Translations under genes and position numbers: made by a program
Source of the DNA: Liquidambar formosana
Taxonomy: Eukaryota; Streptophyta; Magnoliopsida; Saxifragales; Altingiaceae
NCBI GenBank assembly: GCA_039720395.1
Contig: CM077832.1
Span: forward strand, 25,383,607-25,447,606
DNA length: 64,000 nucleotides
Direction of reading: 5' to 3'
Part shown: positions 23,005-34,686 of the stretch, in pieces
Numbering within the stretch: position 1 is the stretch's first letter
How the letters are laid out: each line of letters opens with the position of its first letter
Notes under the pieces: generated by a model
Database searches by the model: none
Seen by the model: the letters and a program-made list of their open reading frames with translations, nothing else
Told to the model about the DNA's origin: nothing

Positions 23005-24893
23005 TATATATTCGGCGTTTAAGGGAAGTGCACCGTCGAGGACAAATCCAAGCCAACGACAAGGCCAAGGCCAACAGTATAGCTTGCCTTGCCATAGGCC
23101 AAGGAAAGATAAGATAGGCCAACCACAACTAAGGCAAGGCAATTAATGGCGTGGCCAGGCCATGGCCTAGCCAAGTCAAAGAAAGGCAAATTTATACTAA
23201 ATAATTAAAAAGGTGCTAATATTGCCAGAGGAGCAAATTTTGCTTCCACGGCTTTTTATTTTGGATGGTATAAATTACCCTTTTAAATGATAGGAAGAGA
23301 GGCGAGAGAGGAGAGAGGAAAAAATCACAAGATAGAAAAATAGAGGAAGAAGATAGCAGAAGAGAGAATGGAGAATAAAAAAGAACCTCTTTTCTTTCGA
23401 AAATAGGGATGCTGGGCTTATATAATTGGTATTCATTATTCTCAAACCCAAACTTACCACGAAAATCTTGAGAAAAATAAAACCCGCATCAATAGAAGAG
23501 AATAAAAATTGCATCAAGTCTTCTTTTCTAAAGACTATTTTTTGGTGGTGTCATTGTTAGGGTTTTTTTCTTCATTTTCTGTTCTTTTTGCTAGCGCTTT
23601 CATATACCTTGTGTACTGGGGTTATGCCCTTTGTTTCTAGTGCTATATTTACTTCATAATTAAAAAAAAAAAAGGGAAAAAAAATCACATTTTTTTTATT
23701 ACATAGTAGCTACAAAATGCCAGTGGAAAAGATCGTTCAATTATGTACGGTGAGGCATTTAGCAGAAGTTCCCCCAATTTCTAAGCAACTATGGTGACTT
23801 TGGGAAAGAAGAAACAAGAAAAAAAGGAAAAAACCATGGCTCTAACGATGAAAGAAAACTAATAAAAACATCGCATAATGGATAACTACAATGAAAGTTC
23901 CAAACATTTAAACTTGCATTACTCACTTAAAGTTCTAATATCACCACAATTCTAACAATTATTGCTAAATATTCCTCCAAGAAAAGTTTTCAAACCAATT
24001 TCATCAATCCAGTTGTTTGCCAAATAAAATAAAAGAAACAATAAAAGAGTTGGAATCCTAGGTTTTATGCTGTCATTGCTTCATAAAACGAACAGATAAA
24101 AAAATTCAAAATACTTGAGTTAATTAAGCCAAATAGTTGTATTATATTAGATGAGTGGAGGAATACACTCTTTCCTGTCCCAAAATAATAAATTAAAAAG
24201 AACTTAGATTCAAAGTTAAATTTTTCAAAAACCAAATGCAGCTATGAAAGCAAACAAAATTACAGATTATGCATAAAATAAAACTGTACACAGTATATGG
24301 AAAGCTAGAATCTCAACGCCATGACGAGTTTAAAGGATCCAAATTACTAACCCGAGGATCTTTCATTGATGATCCTCCATGGCACCCCAAGTTCCATCAA
24401 TTCCCCAACTAAAATCAGGAAATGAGATTTATATTCTACCGCATCAAGTTTAATTTAATGGCAACACTTGCCACCATGCTTATCTTGTACTACCCATCTA
24501 TATCTATATATATATATCTATCTATCTATTAATATAAGTTAATTCTATCTCTACTCGCATTTCACTACCATGGACTTTGCCTCAGTGCCAGATCCATGCA
24601 TTAATTCTCTTATCTGACTTTGCTCGTAGCAGTCTACCCATGGGTCCATATGGTGACGATGCCATCCATATGAAGACTTCAATTCTCAGAATAGCGACCA
24701 GGCATGTACCATCTATTTGCATGATTAGGAACAAGCCTAAGGTACCCTTACAATTGTAATTAGGCCATTAGGGTGCATTAGCACATGATTAATTTCCCTA
24801 GCCTTTTAAGGCACATGCACATTTTTATGACAAAATGATTCAAACAATACATGGAATCATCTTGTGATATCAATTAGAGAGCTATATACACTA

Positions 24894-24930
<37 letters not shown>

Positions 24931-26199
24931 CCCAAAATCATCCCCTAGCTATATGCATGCCATTTTGAAATCATGTATAATACCGACCAATGATTCAATT
25001 TCCATGGCACAAGGAAATGTGACCTTCAGCCAATTTACACCGGGTATCTTATTGTTTCTCCAATGTAGCAATCCTAGAGCTCTTATGCCACATTCATCCA
25101 TGTTTAATGTGTTGCAAGTACCTCATTGCTACAGCTTTAGTGTTGGTAGATTAGTGAAGGTTGATTATACCATGGAATATATACCATTCTCTAACGTTTT
25201 TCTAAAATTAATCAAACACAAAGTAGCAAAATAATTATTCTTTATTTTTAATTATTACTGTCTTTGTATTTTCCTAAAAAGGAATTAATGGGAATTGTGG
25301 CTAGGGTCCCTCTCTCGCAGAGTAAACTAAGGTTCGATCACATGGTACGCCTATGGTTTTGGGCTCCTCCTCCTTGATTTATCTTGTCCCCATTTTCTTT
25401 TGAATATATTTTAGGATTTTAAAGTGATTAGACCCGTCCCCCAATAAGGGCACTAAGATATTTATTAATTTCAAGTTGAAATATGATAATACTCTTTAAG
25501 ACCGTGCCATTTCAAAAATAAAAGGAGCATATATTAAAGGGAGGCCAGTTCAAAATATCAAGAACATGACCACTATGTTCATATGGGCCAAATTAAGTTA
25601 GAACATGAATCATTTCAAGTTAATCACACATAATCATGGTTCGGTATGGTTCTTCAGCACCACGTTGGCACGTCTTATGTGTCGTGTAGGATCCGAATCG
25701 TCCATAAACACGCGTTTGTTTTGCGATTATCACGGATGACTCGGATCTGCACAATGTGACACAAGTTATCTAAACTGTTTTAAAACTTTTCCTTTCCTTT
25801 TCTCTCAATTTTTCCAAGATCCAAACATAGGTTTTCGGGGCCAACATGTTACACGTGGACCATGGGCGACGTCGTTTTCGGGTTCTTATCATTTCTCTGC
25901 GTAAAACCATGAAGTGTTATCAAGATAGGTTTGTAATGAGATTTATTTACAATACGTTAGGGTAAGTAGGTTTTGCATTGTTTGGGAATGAAGAAGGGTA
26001 TCAAATAAACAATATCATGTACAGTGGGCTATGAATTGAACAATGAATCCAAGATACACCAGTCAAGAATTATAAATTCACATTCAATCATTTGTGATGG
26101 CTTATCTTAAAATAATAATAATAATAATAATAATAAAACTATCATTTCTATTGATGAGCACTTTGTATCCTAACATGAGCTTGGATTGAACTGTAGAAC
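23005..26199. other. CACTA interior, non-coding
   Basis: About 23,040-23,180 is rich in GGCCAAGG and GGCCATGG-type words. Further on are A/T runs, a TATC/TATA tract near 24495-24530, a CA run (24897-24926), and a promoter-like patch near 25640-25870. An (AAT)n tract lies at about 26109-26135. No frame looks coding. This could be the long upstream region or first intron of the transposase gene, or later insertions. Confidence 0.5.
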
Positions 26200-26219
26200 C
26201 CAATCTAGACTTGGCAGGT

Positions 26220-26970
26220 GCCAAATCTCAACTCAAAACTTCCCAACCAACCCCACCCATAGTATTTTTGTCTAAGATTGGGTCGGCCCAAATAAAATAT
26301 CCCTGTAGGGCCATACATCTTTATGATGAAAGGAAGGTTTTTTGGCTTTTTGCTATAGTACTCATTTTCCATTGCAGATGTCATTAGGTTGAATGGTAAA
26401 TCATGCAGGTTCTCATAATTTGCATAAGGATTACCCATCTTTATACTATCAACCTACTAATTACAAAATTATTATATATTGTTTCTCAATACAAGCCCCC
26501 CCCCCCCCCCCCCCAAAAAAAAAAAACGTAACAGAATGGACCACTTGATCAATTTTAGCAATGCTACAAATAATAGAATGGACCACTTGATCAATGTCCA
26601 TATATCATGACAAACTTTCAAATCACTTGCTAATTTTAATTTCCTGGCTTCTCTTAGATTAAGTATTTTAATTCTCTTAGATTAAGATCCTTTAAACTCT
26701 TCATAACAATCTCAATGAAAATGAGTTCGAAGGGGAAAAAAGGATGAAAAAATCCAAATAACATCTGAAAAATACATGAGGATAACATACTAACCCGATT
26801 CACTTGGGGTAAAACCAGTGTGTTTATAGTTGTTCCAAGAGGTATGCTCAATGAAAGATCCTTCTATAAGAAAGCTCCAAGGTTTATTATCTGCCCCCAA
26901 TCCATGAATGGGTAATGGCAAGGACCTGAAACGAGAATAATCCAAGATCATTCGATTAGAGATGGAGAGT
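26220..26970 (-). pseudogene. Probable captured host-gene exons (unidentified)
   Basis: Two stretches on the minus strand read like exons with splice signals. The first, about 26965-26791, reads LPIHGLGADNKPWSFLIE then HTSWNNYKHTGFTPSESG, and ends at a GTTAGT donor. The second follows an ATTAGTAG acceptor near 26452: VDSIKMGNPYANYENLHDLP, LMTSAMENEYYSKKPKNLPF and IIKMYG, to about 26300. Codon usage and composition look coding, and the residues are not those of any transposon protein I know. Between them lies a C19A12 run (26496-26526). The product is not recognised. Confidence 0.4.
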
Positions 26971-27119
26971 GGGATTTAGAGAGAGAAATATAATTTCATC
27001 AGAAAATTCGTAAATATTCTAACTTTTTCGATTTTCAGCACCAAAAACCCCAAATTTTATATGGGATTTTGAACCAAAAACCCTCAAAACAAAAACCCAC
27101 TTCCAAAAAAACAAAATTA

Positions 27120-27460
27120 CTTAAATGGGGTGTCTGAATCGCAGCTCCCTAGCGTCGGGATAGTCTGCTGGACAGAGCGTGCCCTTCTTTCGAAACTGTA
27201 GCAGCGGCAGCAATCAACTGAATTGGCTGTAAATGTAGGGCTTCTGTGTGAGATTGAGAGAGAGAGAGAGATATAGAGATAATAATTGGGGAGAGAGAGA
27301 GAGAGAGAAGAGATGATTTAGGGCTTGTGTGTGAGAGTGAGAAAGAAGAGACGAGCCTGGATAAAGAGCAGGTGTGTGTGTGTGTTGTGTGTGAGAGTGA
27401 GAAAGAAGAGACGAGCCTGGACAAAGAGCAGGTGTGTGTGTGTGTTTCGCTTGTGTGGGT
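27120..27460 (-). pseudogene. 5'-UTR-like stretch of the possible captured gene
   Basis: Read on the minus strand it has long CT microsatellites (from GA runs at 27255-27310) and a duplicated segment of about 60 bp. A short frame then follows, with LHLQPIQLIAAAATVSKE and a stop. A CT-rich leader is common in plant genes. It lies upstream of the exon-like stretches at 26220-26970 on the same strand, so the three may form one captured fragment. The low-complexity frames here are not credible proteins. Confidence 0.3.
27326..27446. repeat. Direct duplication of ~60 bp
   Basis: GTGTGAGAGTGAGAAAGAAG, then AGACGAGCCTGGA(T/C)AAAGAGCAG and a GT run, occurs twice in tandem, starting at about 27327 and 27387. 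The copies differ by about one base. Confidence 0.85.
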
Positions 27461-27616
27461 GTTATTTATTTATTTTTTTTTTACTGTTTTGTATTTTTGG
27501 TGCGTACTAACGTAGGAGAATTTGGCGTTAAGTGAAAAAGGTTATGCCCGGTGCCTTTTTTGGTAGGCAAATGCTAATCCAGCCGTGTTTTACAGCCACT
27601 TTGATCACCCACGTTT

Positions 27617-27646
27617 ACGTGGCAGATGAATGTAGCTGCCACGTGT
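27617..27646. promoter_or_regulatory. Inverted pair of G-box-like ACGTGGCA motifs
   Basis: ACGTGGCA (27617-27624) and TGCCACGTGT (27637-27646) form an inverted pair. ACGT-core G-boxes are bZIP/bHLH sites in plant promoters. The pair is placed upstream of the CT-rich leader on the minus strand. Function is inferred only. Confidence 0.3.
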
Positions 27647-27659
27647 GCTTCTTTGGAGA

Positions 27660-27860
27660 AAGAGGACAACCTCCTGTTCTGATCCTAACGATTTGCTTAC
27701 ACCCCTCTTTTTGTTGATATATATTAAAAAAAATATCACTCCATATTTTATGAGATGGAAATATTTCATGCTTTTAGTTTGTAAGTGTGATCATTTCATA
27801 TTCTCCTTTCACTCTTATTATCGATAAATTTAAATAAAAAAAAAATTTGTGAAATGTATA

Positions 27861-27898
<38 letters not shown>

Positions 27899-28880
27899 TT
27901 TGTTAAATTTCCAATCCAACATCCTTAGCTATTAGGTGGAGGGCCTAAACAATGTTGGATGTGGGACATCCTAGCACTCCTCATGTGCAGGTGTAACAAG
28001 ACAACAACGGACCTGCGAAATAGACCCAACAACAACAACAAGCTTTAATATCATGTTAACTTTCAACCCAACAACCCAAGTTATTAGGTGGAGGATTTAA
28101 ACAAATATGAAGTTATATTAAACTTAACATTTAATCAATGTAGGAAGCAGGACTTCCCAACAATTTCATAATCGCTTAAGATCAATCTGACTGACTTGAC
28201 CCATTATGGATGGTATCAGTTTAGCCTATACTCAGGATGCTATACAAAATGATTATTCATTCCACGTACAATAATCTCAACTGTATCAGCCATTAAGCTA
28301 TTAACTCGGGTTTCAAATATATGTATTTGGGAATTCGAACTTTTAATTTATCAGTTTGCCAGATTATGATCCTATTTTCATCCTTACAATAGTTTTAGAA
28401 GAAAATAAACATTTTAGATCCAATTGACCTAACCCATTGATATGGTTTGGACAAACTCGATGATTTCATTAAACAAAAATTTATTTTAAAAATTAAGCAT
28501 AAATGGAAAAAACTAAAGGATGCCAAGTAAGGAATCTAGTTCTAATGTTCATTTTATAAAGTTTAAAAAGAGAGTAAAATTTTGGCCATGAACCAATTAA
28601 AGTGTAATGTTTTATCAACCAACGCTTATGAGCCATTTGTTATCTATATAGACATATCATTAAAATGGTGGGGCAACAATAAATGAAAGAAGAAAATGCA
28701 TGAGTTGAGTATTTTGGAGGGAAGGCTAGAAGCTTACCACGTGGCATAATTGTGGTTTTTGTATTAGTACAAGTAGTGTCTCGCAATGTACTGGAATAAT
28801 AACAACAAATAAATGCAGTATGAAAGCCCTAAAAAATTCCAAATAAAATGGATGGATTTTTAAAAAGTAAAGCAAGGTTT
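27660..28880. other. AT-rich interior of CACTA, no gene
   Basis: A (TA)n run lies at about 27868-27894. Two related stretches, TTAGGTGGAGGGCCTAAACAA (about 27933) and TTAGGTGGAGGATTTAAACAA (about 28083), suggest an unclassified repeat. Nothing coding. Confidence 0.5.
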
Positions 28881-28889
28881 AGCTAAACT

Positions 28890-29062
28890 TAAATCCGCCA
28901 ATCCGCCCGCAACCCACCCACCAATTTGCATGGTTTGTGGGTTAAAACCGCCCAATCATATGTGCGGATGTGGGTGGGAATTTAGTTCACCTAATGAGTT
29001 GTGGGTGGGTTGGGATGAACCCGGCCCAAACCCGCCCCAACCCGACCCGTGAGCACCCCTAG
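28890..29062 (-). mobile_element. hAT-like MITE fragment
   Basis: The right edge, read on the minus strand, is CTAGGGGTGCTCACGGGTCG, then a GGTTGGGGCGGGTTTGGGCC stretch and further GGGTTG words. This start and composition match the ends of a common plant hAT-derived MITE group. No matching left terminus or target duplication is evident, so it is probably truncated. Confidence 0.35.
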
Positions 29063-29069
29063 TTTGCAT

Positions 29070-29580
29070 CCCCATTTTTTCCGGATTTGGGTTTCGTTAC
29101 CCATTTTCTCTTGGGGTTTGGGTTATCTTTTTGGTCCGTTTCCTTAGTTGGGGTTGCAACCCATCTATTTGTGTTTCCTTTTTATTGTTTTTCTCGGGCC
29201 TCCATTTTTTCCGGGTATGGGTCATTTCAAAACACCCATTTCCATTATAATTTTTCCGGGTTTAGGCTTCCAAAAGAGGTTCCTGCATCCTTTTCTCATT
29301 CACTTTCCCAATTCGAGCCCTAATTTCACCGTCCCCTGCTCTTCCCTCTCCGGTGAACCTATTCCGGCGTTTCTCCATGCTGCTTCTCTTCTTCGGCGAA
29401 TCGCACCGCAATTCCCCTTCTTTTCTGGTGATCTCGGCTTCCCGTCGGTGTCTCCTTGCCCTTGATTGCCACCAGTGATCCTTTGGTAGTCCTGTGCTGG
29501 TCTCTTTCTTCTCGGGTAGTCAAGTGTCGCCTTGGTGTTTCTCCTCTGTGACTTCCGGTGTCCCAAAGGTTGGTTATTCT
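29070..29580 (+). pseudogene. Possible captured 5' gene fragment (unidentified)
   Basis: This stretch is less AT-rich than its surroundings, pyrimidine-rich and leader-like, with open frames on both strands. At its end, GTCCCAAAG|GTTGGTTATTC could be a splice donor followed by an AT-rich intron-like stretch. No domain is recognised, so the frames of 78-105 codons are not called as genes. Confidence 0.25.
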
Positions 29581-30524
29581 CTTATTTTAGTTGCGATCAA
29601 ATTGTTGAAATGACTCCTTATATTTGATTGATTACCATAGGCATTCAATGGGTAATGTAATATTAGCAGGTCTTAAGATTTTCATGCTCACATCATAGCA
29701 TAGTAGGTCTCTTTTGCTTGCTAATCTGTTTAGCTTTCTTCTGAAAACAATGTAGTAAGTATAGCATTTTTCAAACCAACTGTGTTAAAAAATTAGATAA
29801 TAGTTAGAGAGTGGATCAAGATTGGTCAAGCCTCTAAAATTCGCCACTTTGATTTTGTGGGGAAAAAAATCAACTTAAAGCTAGAAAATCAAGTAAAAAA
29901 TTCCTTGGTTTGTGAAAAATCAAGTGAAAGATACCTTGGTTTCGTGAAAAATCAGGTTTAAAATACCTTTATTTTTTTTTATTTTTTGAAAAATACAATA
30001 AGTCCACAAGCTAGCAGTTAAAAATATTAAAAAAAAAAGAAAAATAAAAAAGAGGATAGGAAATTTTGGACCATCTTCCCCATCACAGTTTTCTAGAAGG
30101 AAATTAAAGAGTATATTAAATATTAACACTGTAATATAATTGGTAACTTCATAAGAGCACAACTCGTTAGATTCGTTCCCAGAAGAAAGCACTTAGGGAA
30201 TTACAATGGGAGAGGTAATAGAGGATAATAAATGATCATTTCCCTTTATGTTTGCACTGCATTTTACTGTGTCAGATAGTAATTTCGAATAGGCTACATC
30301 TCAGTAATTTTTGTCTGAGGAATGATTTAGGTTTAATCATGCTTTCTAGAATGTATGTTCTGTGTTTATAAATCCTATGGTGAGAAACCATTAAGAAAGA
30401 GGGGAGAGATAGAGAGATTGTATAAAATACCTCAAACCAAATCAAAAGTGCTCAAACGAATGTGACTCAGAGATTCGAGAGAGAATTTACAACTCAGTTG
30501 AGTTGCAGTCATGTTCCTTTCTCT

Positions 30525-30563
<39 letters not shown>

Positions 30564-30612
30564 TTGAAAAGAGAACCCTTTTGCTATGTTTGATTGCCAA
30601 CATATTATACTG

Positions 30613-30652
<40 letters not shown>

Positions 30653-31357
30653 ACCCCACAATCTTACAACAGCCATTGCGACCCAACCAGTGACGAAATT
30701 CTAAGTTTCCCGTTTCTTTCCCCTTTTCTAGTTGCAATTAAATGGTGTTTAGACACTAAGAATCCTGTGGTGTATATATAATACATCTGAATGATTTTTT
30801 TTTTTTTTTTTTTCTATTGTTCAGGTTTCCAAAATATGAAAAACTCGGCTCGACTAAGCCAGGCAGTACTATTAAGCACATATAAATGGTCATTTTTAGT
30901 TTTCTAGGATGCAAAATATTATCAAGATGCGAAATTAAACTTCTACCACCTACATTTTGTTCCCCAACAAAACCGATACTACAGAGAACTTAAAGCTGAA
31001 GAGAAACACATGATTACATGATATGAAGACATAGTGAATGAAACGCTTACATCCCCCACATGTTCATCACCCACATTTTGATATGCCAATCTAAAGTAGA
31101 ATAATGAAACAGACCCGCATTTTCATTGATCAAAATTCAAGGAATTAATCTGGATTAATTCAAAACAAATGAGCCACAAATTGAAATTACTTTCACACAA
31201 ACAGTGATCTAACCCAAACTATAAAATCATGAGAATCTCAATAGTCCATTTTTTGCCTTGTTTGTAGAGTTCAAGAACTTTGGATAGGTATTGATCATAA
31301 ACCCAAAAGAAGAGTTCAACCCATGAAAACTACAATGGAAAGAAATACAAGATATAG

Positions 31358-31398
<41 letters not shown>

Positions 31399-31556
31399 AA
31401 GATGAGGTACCTAGAGAAGAAGAAAAATGTGCGTTGCAGGGTTTTCCGAAGAAGTTTTGTCTCTCCAAAAGAGAGAGAGAGAAAGAGAGAGAGAGAGAAT
31501 CTGGAGGTGGGAAGAAGAATGCAACGGAGCTCTTGGGAGCTCCAAGATGTGGGTTG
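29581..31556. other. AT-rich CACTA interior before the gap
   Basis: No supportable gene. It contains T35 (30528-30562) and A39 (30613-30651) separated by 50 bp, a T-run near 30796-30813, a TA/GA microsatellite at about 31356-31400, and GA-rich DNA to the edge of the assembly gap. Confidence 0.6.
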
Positions 31557-31656
31557 NNNNNNNNNNNNNNNNNNNNNNNNNNNNNNNNNNNNNNNNNNNN
31601 NNNNNNNNNNNNNNNNNNNNNNNNNNNNNNNNNNNNNNNNNNNNNNNNNNNNNNNN
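31557..31656. other. Assembly gap of 100 N
   Basis: Exactly 100 unknown bases lie between a GA-rich stretch and a T run (31657-31672). A gap of round size usually has unknown true length, so any frame translated through it is invalid. Confidence 0.98.
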
Positions 31657-31676
31657 TTTTTTTTTTTTTTTTGCTT

Positions 31677-32590
31677 CTGAGGTTTTTCATGCAGGTGGAT
31701 CGATCCATGGCCTAGGAGGATCGATCCGTGGTATTTTAGAAATGGCAATTTGCTTCTGCCTCGGTGGATCGATCCATGGACTATGGGGATCGATCCATGG
31801 TATTTTAAAAATGCAACTTTTGCTTCTGCCTAGGTGGATCGATCCATGGACTAGGTGGATCGATCCATACTGCTCTAGAAATGCAAATATAATCTCTGTC
31901 AACCCGGATCGATCCGGCATGAACTCGGATTGATTCGGGCTCATAAAAAACAGTTTTTAAAGTTTTTAAAACTGACCTTTTTAATACCAAAATGTGGTAC
32001 AGCCACTTGAGGTTTCTTAGACTATATATATGGAGTCTTTTATTATTAAGAGGGTCAAGCATACCTCTCCCAATTAGGTTTTCTAAAACTCATCTTCTCA
32101 AAACCTTTTTAGAGTACTTTACCCTAGGTTTTCACATACATGCTCTAGAGACCTTCAAACCACACACTCTTTCACATCCTTGGATGATTGTGAGTCCATT
32201 GCGACGGTGATCGAGTTTGTGAGTTCGTGCTAGAAGGAATCGCTGTGAAGCGGTTGGTTGCGACCAAAGCCGTGAAGACGGCCGGAGATCGATCGTGGGA
32301 GTGAAGACAATTAATTGCTTTAGTCCTTGTGGTCTGTAAGTGTGTCTTGTACTCATTAAGTTCATAGTGGATTTGCTTCAACTGGACTAGGTCCCATGGT
32401 TTTTCCTATCTAGGGTTTTCCACGTAAAAATCTCTTGTGCAATTTTTACTTGCTTTTATATCTGCTGTGTGATTAATTTGATTGTGTTAATAAGGATTTA
32501 GGGTGTTGATTATTAAAATCTAGTAAGATTAATAGGAATACTTGTTCAACCCCCCTTCTACGTATTGTAGGGTCAGTATAATCGGAATTT
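31677..32590 (+). mobile_element. SIRE-like copia LTR fragment with GGATCGATCC repeats
   Basis: About 31690-31945 holds paired GGATCGATCC repeats. It is followed by a TATATATGG patch, a long leader-like stretch, and a tail GTTCAACCCCCCTTCTACG, similar to the CA-rich, C-run ends of SIRE-type copia LTRs. No primer binding site follows (the next bases are TATTGTAGGGTCAG), so it is a solo or truncated LTR. The left boundary is hidden by the T run and gap. Confidence 0.45.
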
Positions 32591-34438
32591 TACTTGCTTC
32601 GTTATAGATAAGCAATTGTTTTACTTGATGGGATTTCCAAAGCATATTTGACAGTGTATTCAATCAAGAATTAAACTATTATTTTTTGTCAGTAGTTCTT
32701 TGATTCGATTTATACTTTTCTAGATTTTGTCTTTAATTAAAATGGTTGTCCTTTTCTTGTTCCTTCTTTTTTAGGAGTACTATAAAGAAGTAAGGTATTA
32801 TTAACATCCCTTAACTATCCAAGGCAACCAATGAGAAGATGGACACATATTGTTTTATTATAAAGACATGTTGGCTTACGCTCTATATCACTGAAGTATT
32901 GGTTGCCTTCATATTTATTTGCGATTCCCCCGCATCGCGTGGGTTCATATTAGTGTATATATATATATATATGTTATTAGCAACAAAGTGTTTCTTTATT
33001 GCAACAATAGTAACCAATGCAATACCCTATTGCAACAATTGCTTTTGATGCTACAACCTATTGCAACAAAAGTATTCGATGCAATCTCCTACTGCGACAA
33101 CAATTATTGATGCAATAGCTAAAGGCACCACTTCCCTTCACCTGGGGGAGTGGGCGCCTCAGTTTTTTTATTATTTCTTATTTCAGTAAACCAAAAATGG
33201 TTGTATAATTGATGCAATAGCTAATGGCACCACTTCCCTTTCACTGGGGGAGTGGGCGCCTCGTTTTTTTAGTACTTATTATTTCAGTAAACCAAAAATG
33301 GTTGTGTACTTTAATGATTTATTTATATATGCTTTGCTGACTAGGAAATATATATATATATTACTTTAAAAGATAGGTTAGGGCTATTATAAATATAATA
33401 GATTAAAGATATTTATATCATTTTAGCTAAGTGAGGCGGGGAAAGATCAAACCAGTACTACCCCAAAACCGTTTTGGTTTTTAAAATTAAATTCCAAATT
33501 TATGCCATCCTCGTTCAATTAAGCTACAAACCATACCTATAGGGCCAGTGCCGTGCGGGCCCCGATGAGTTAGGTTAAAATTGCCATTGCCATGTATGGA
33601 TTTTTTAAATAAAAATAAAAAGATGCTATTGCAACAAATTACTTGTGGAATAAAGGTCCACTTTATTGCAACAATAGTACCGATGCAATAACCTATTGCA
33701 ATAACCATTCCCTATGTAATATTGTATTGCATATAGTTGTGCTCTATTACCACCAAATTAGTTGATGTAATAGGCTATTACAGCAAACCTACATAATGCA
33801 ATATGTTATTGCAACAATACTTCTTGATGCAATAGCACATGGCACCGACCTTTCATTTTCGCGGGAGATAGTGGGATAATTTAAGTGTCTATTGCAACGA
33901 GAATTGCTGATGCAATATCATATTGCAACCTCCATTATTGCTGTTGTAGTGTCATGTTCTATTGCAATAACAGTAGTTGATGCAATAGGTTATTGCAACA
34001 AACTTGTTCGATGCAATATGTTATTGCAACACCGGGTTTTGAGGCAATAGCATATGTTATGACTACACCTACACCTAGGACCCTATTGCAACAATATTGT
34101 TTGATACGATAGCCTATTGCAACAAACATACTCGATGCAAGGACCCTATTGCAACAAAAATTATTGATGCAATACCGTTATGCTTTATTGCAACAAAAGA
34201 ACTCGATGCAATATGTTATTGCAACAAACGTACTCGATGCAATATGTTATTGCAACAATAACTATTGATGCAATAGCACATGGCGCCAACCTCCTCCCAT
34301 TTGGCGGGAGAATGTGGCCTCTTTTAAGTGTTTATTGCAACGACAAAAATTTTGTTGTTGCAATACGCAGGATATTACCACTATATCTTGCGTTGTTGCA
34401 ATAACTTTCGTTGTAATAGAGTGTTTTTGTTAGTAGTG
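32591..34438. repeat. Right subterminal region of the CACTA element
   Basis: From about 32985 TATTGCAACAA and GATGCAATA motifs occur many times in both orientations, matching the left subterminal motifs but dispersed rather than in one array. A direct duplication of about 102 bp (33110-33312) includes GGGGGAGTGGGCGCCTC. Related GGCACC...GCGGGAGA modules recur near 33838 and 34266. The terminus is TTAGTAGTG at 34438. Confidence 0.75.
33110..33312. repeat. Direct duplication of ~102 bp
   Basis: Two units start at GATGCAATAGCTAA(A/T)GGCAC and run through CAGTAAACCAAAAATGGTTG. They differ by a few substitutions and small indels. Confidence 0.8.
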
Positions 34439-34441
34439 GTA

Positions 34442-34686
34442 GTTCGATGTAAGCTATGGATACCTCATCTTGTCCCCCAATGCAACTGGTATATAGTATG
34501 GGAAGAGTTTTGTAGAACTTATGAGGAGTACCTTTGTGTTTGTGTATGATGAATTCTAAGAATTCAATAATATGATCGCTCTCTTCTCCCCAGTGGGTGT
34601 TGATGAAATCAATTCCTCAGGCAAAAATGGGTTGTTCTTTTTGTCATTGGTTTGCAAGTGAAACTTGTTCACCAATGAGGGGCTTC
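34442..34686 (-). repeat. Right arm of palindrome, second part
   Basis: It continues the right arm after the CACTA insertion: GTTCGATGTAAGCTATGG, then on the plus strand a frame matching the reverse of 7420-7640 (ending in LFF and a stop before GAGGGGCTTC). In the left arm this frame is more open (VYDEFEEFNDMITLFSPVG). Here it has stops. GAGGGG just before the LTR resembles a short polypurine tract, suggesting that the arm end was once the 3' end of an element's internal region. Confidence 0.75.

Larger units (their letters stand above)
11342..34438 (-). mobile_element. CACTA (En/Spm) transposon, ~23.1 kb, degenerate
   Basis: The ends are TACTACAGGAAAAAGC (left, a C-to-T variant of CACTACAGG, perhaps offset by 2 bp) and, on the minus strand at 34438, CACTACTAACAAAAAC. 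A 3-bp target duplication GTA flanks it (11337-11339 and 34439-34441). The uninterrupted target, CGAACGTAGTTCG, is seen in the left-arm repeat near 7660-7670. Subterminal TTGCAAC/GTTGCAA repeats line both ends. Two transposase genes on the minus strand fit a two-gene CACTA. Both are disabled. Its large size partly reflects later insertions and probable capture of host sequence. Confidence 0.85.

Noticed and set aside
27149..27515. ORFs rich in Ser/Leu or Val/Cys
   Set aside because: They are translations of GA and GT microsatellites in a duplicated 60-bp segment.
31227..31933. Several ORFs of 85-173 codons around the gap
   Set aside because: They pass through 100 N, microsatellites or the GGATCGATCC repeats and have no independent support.
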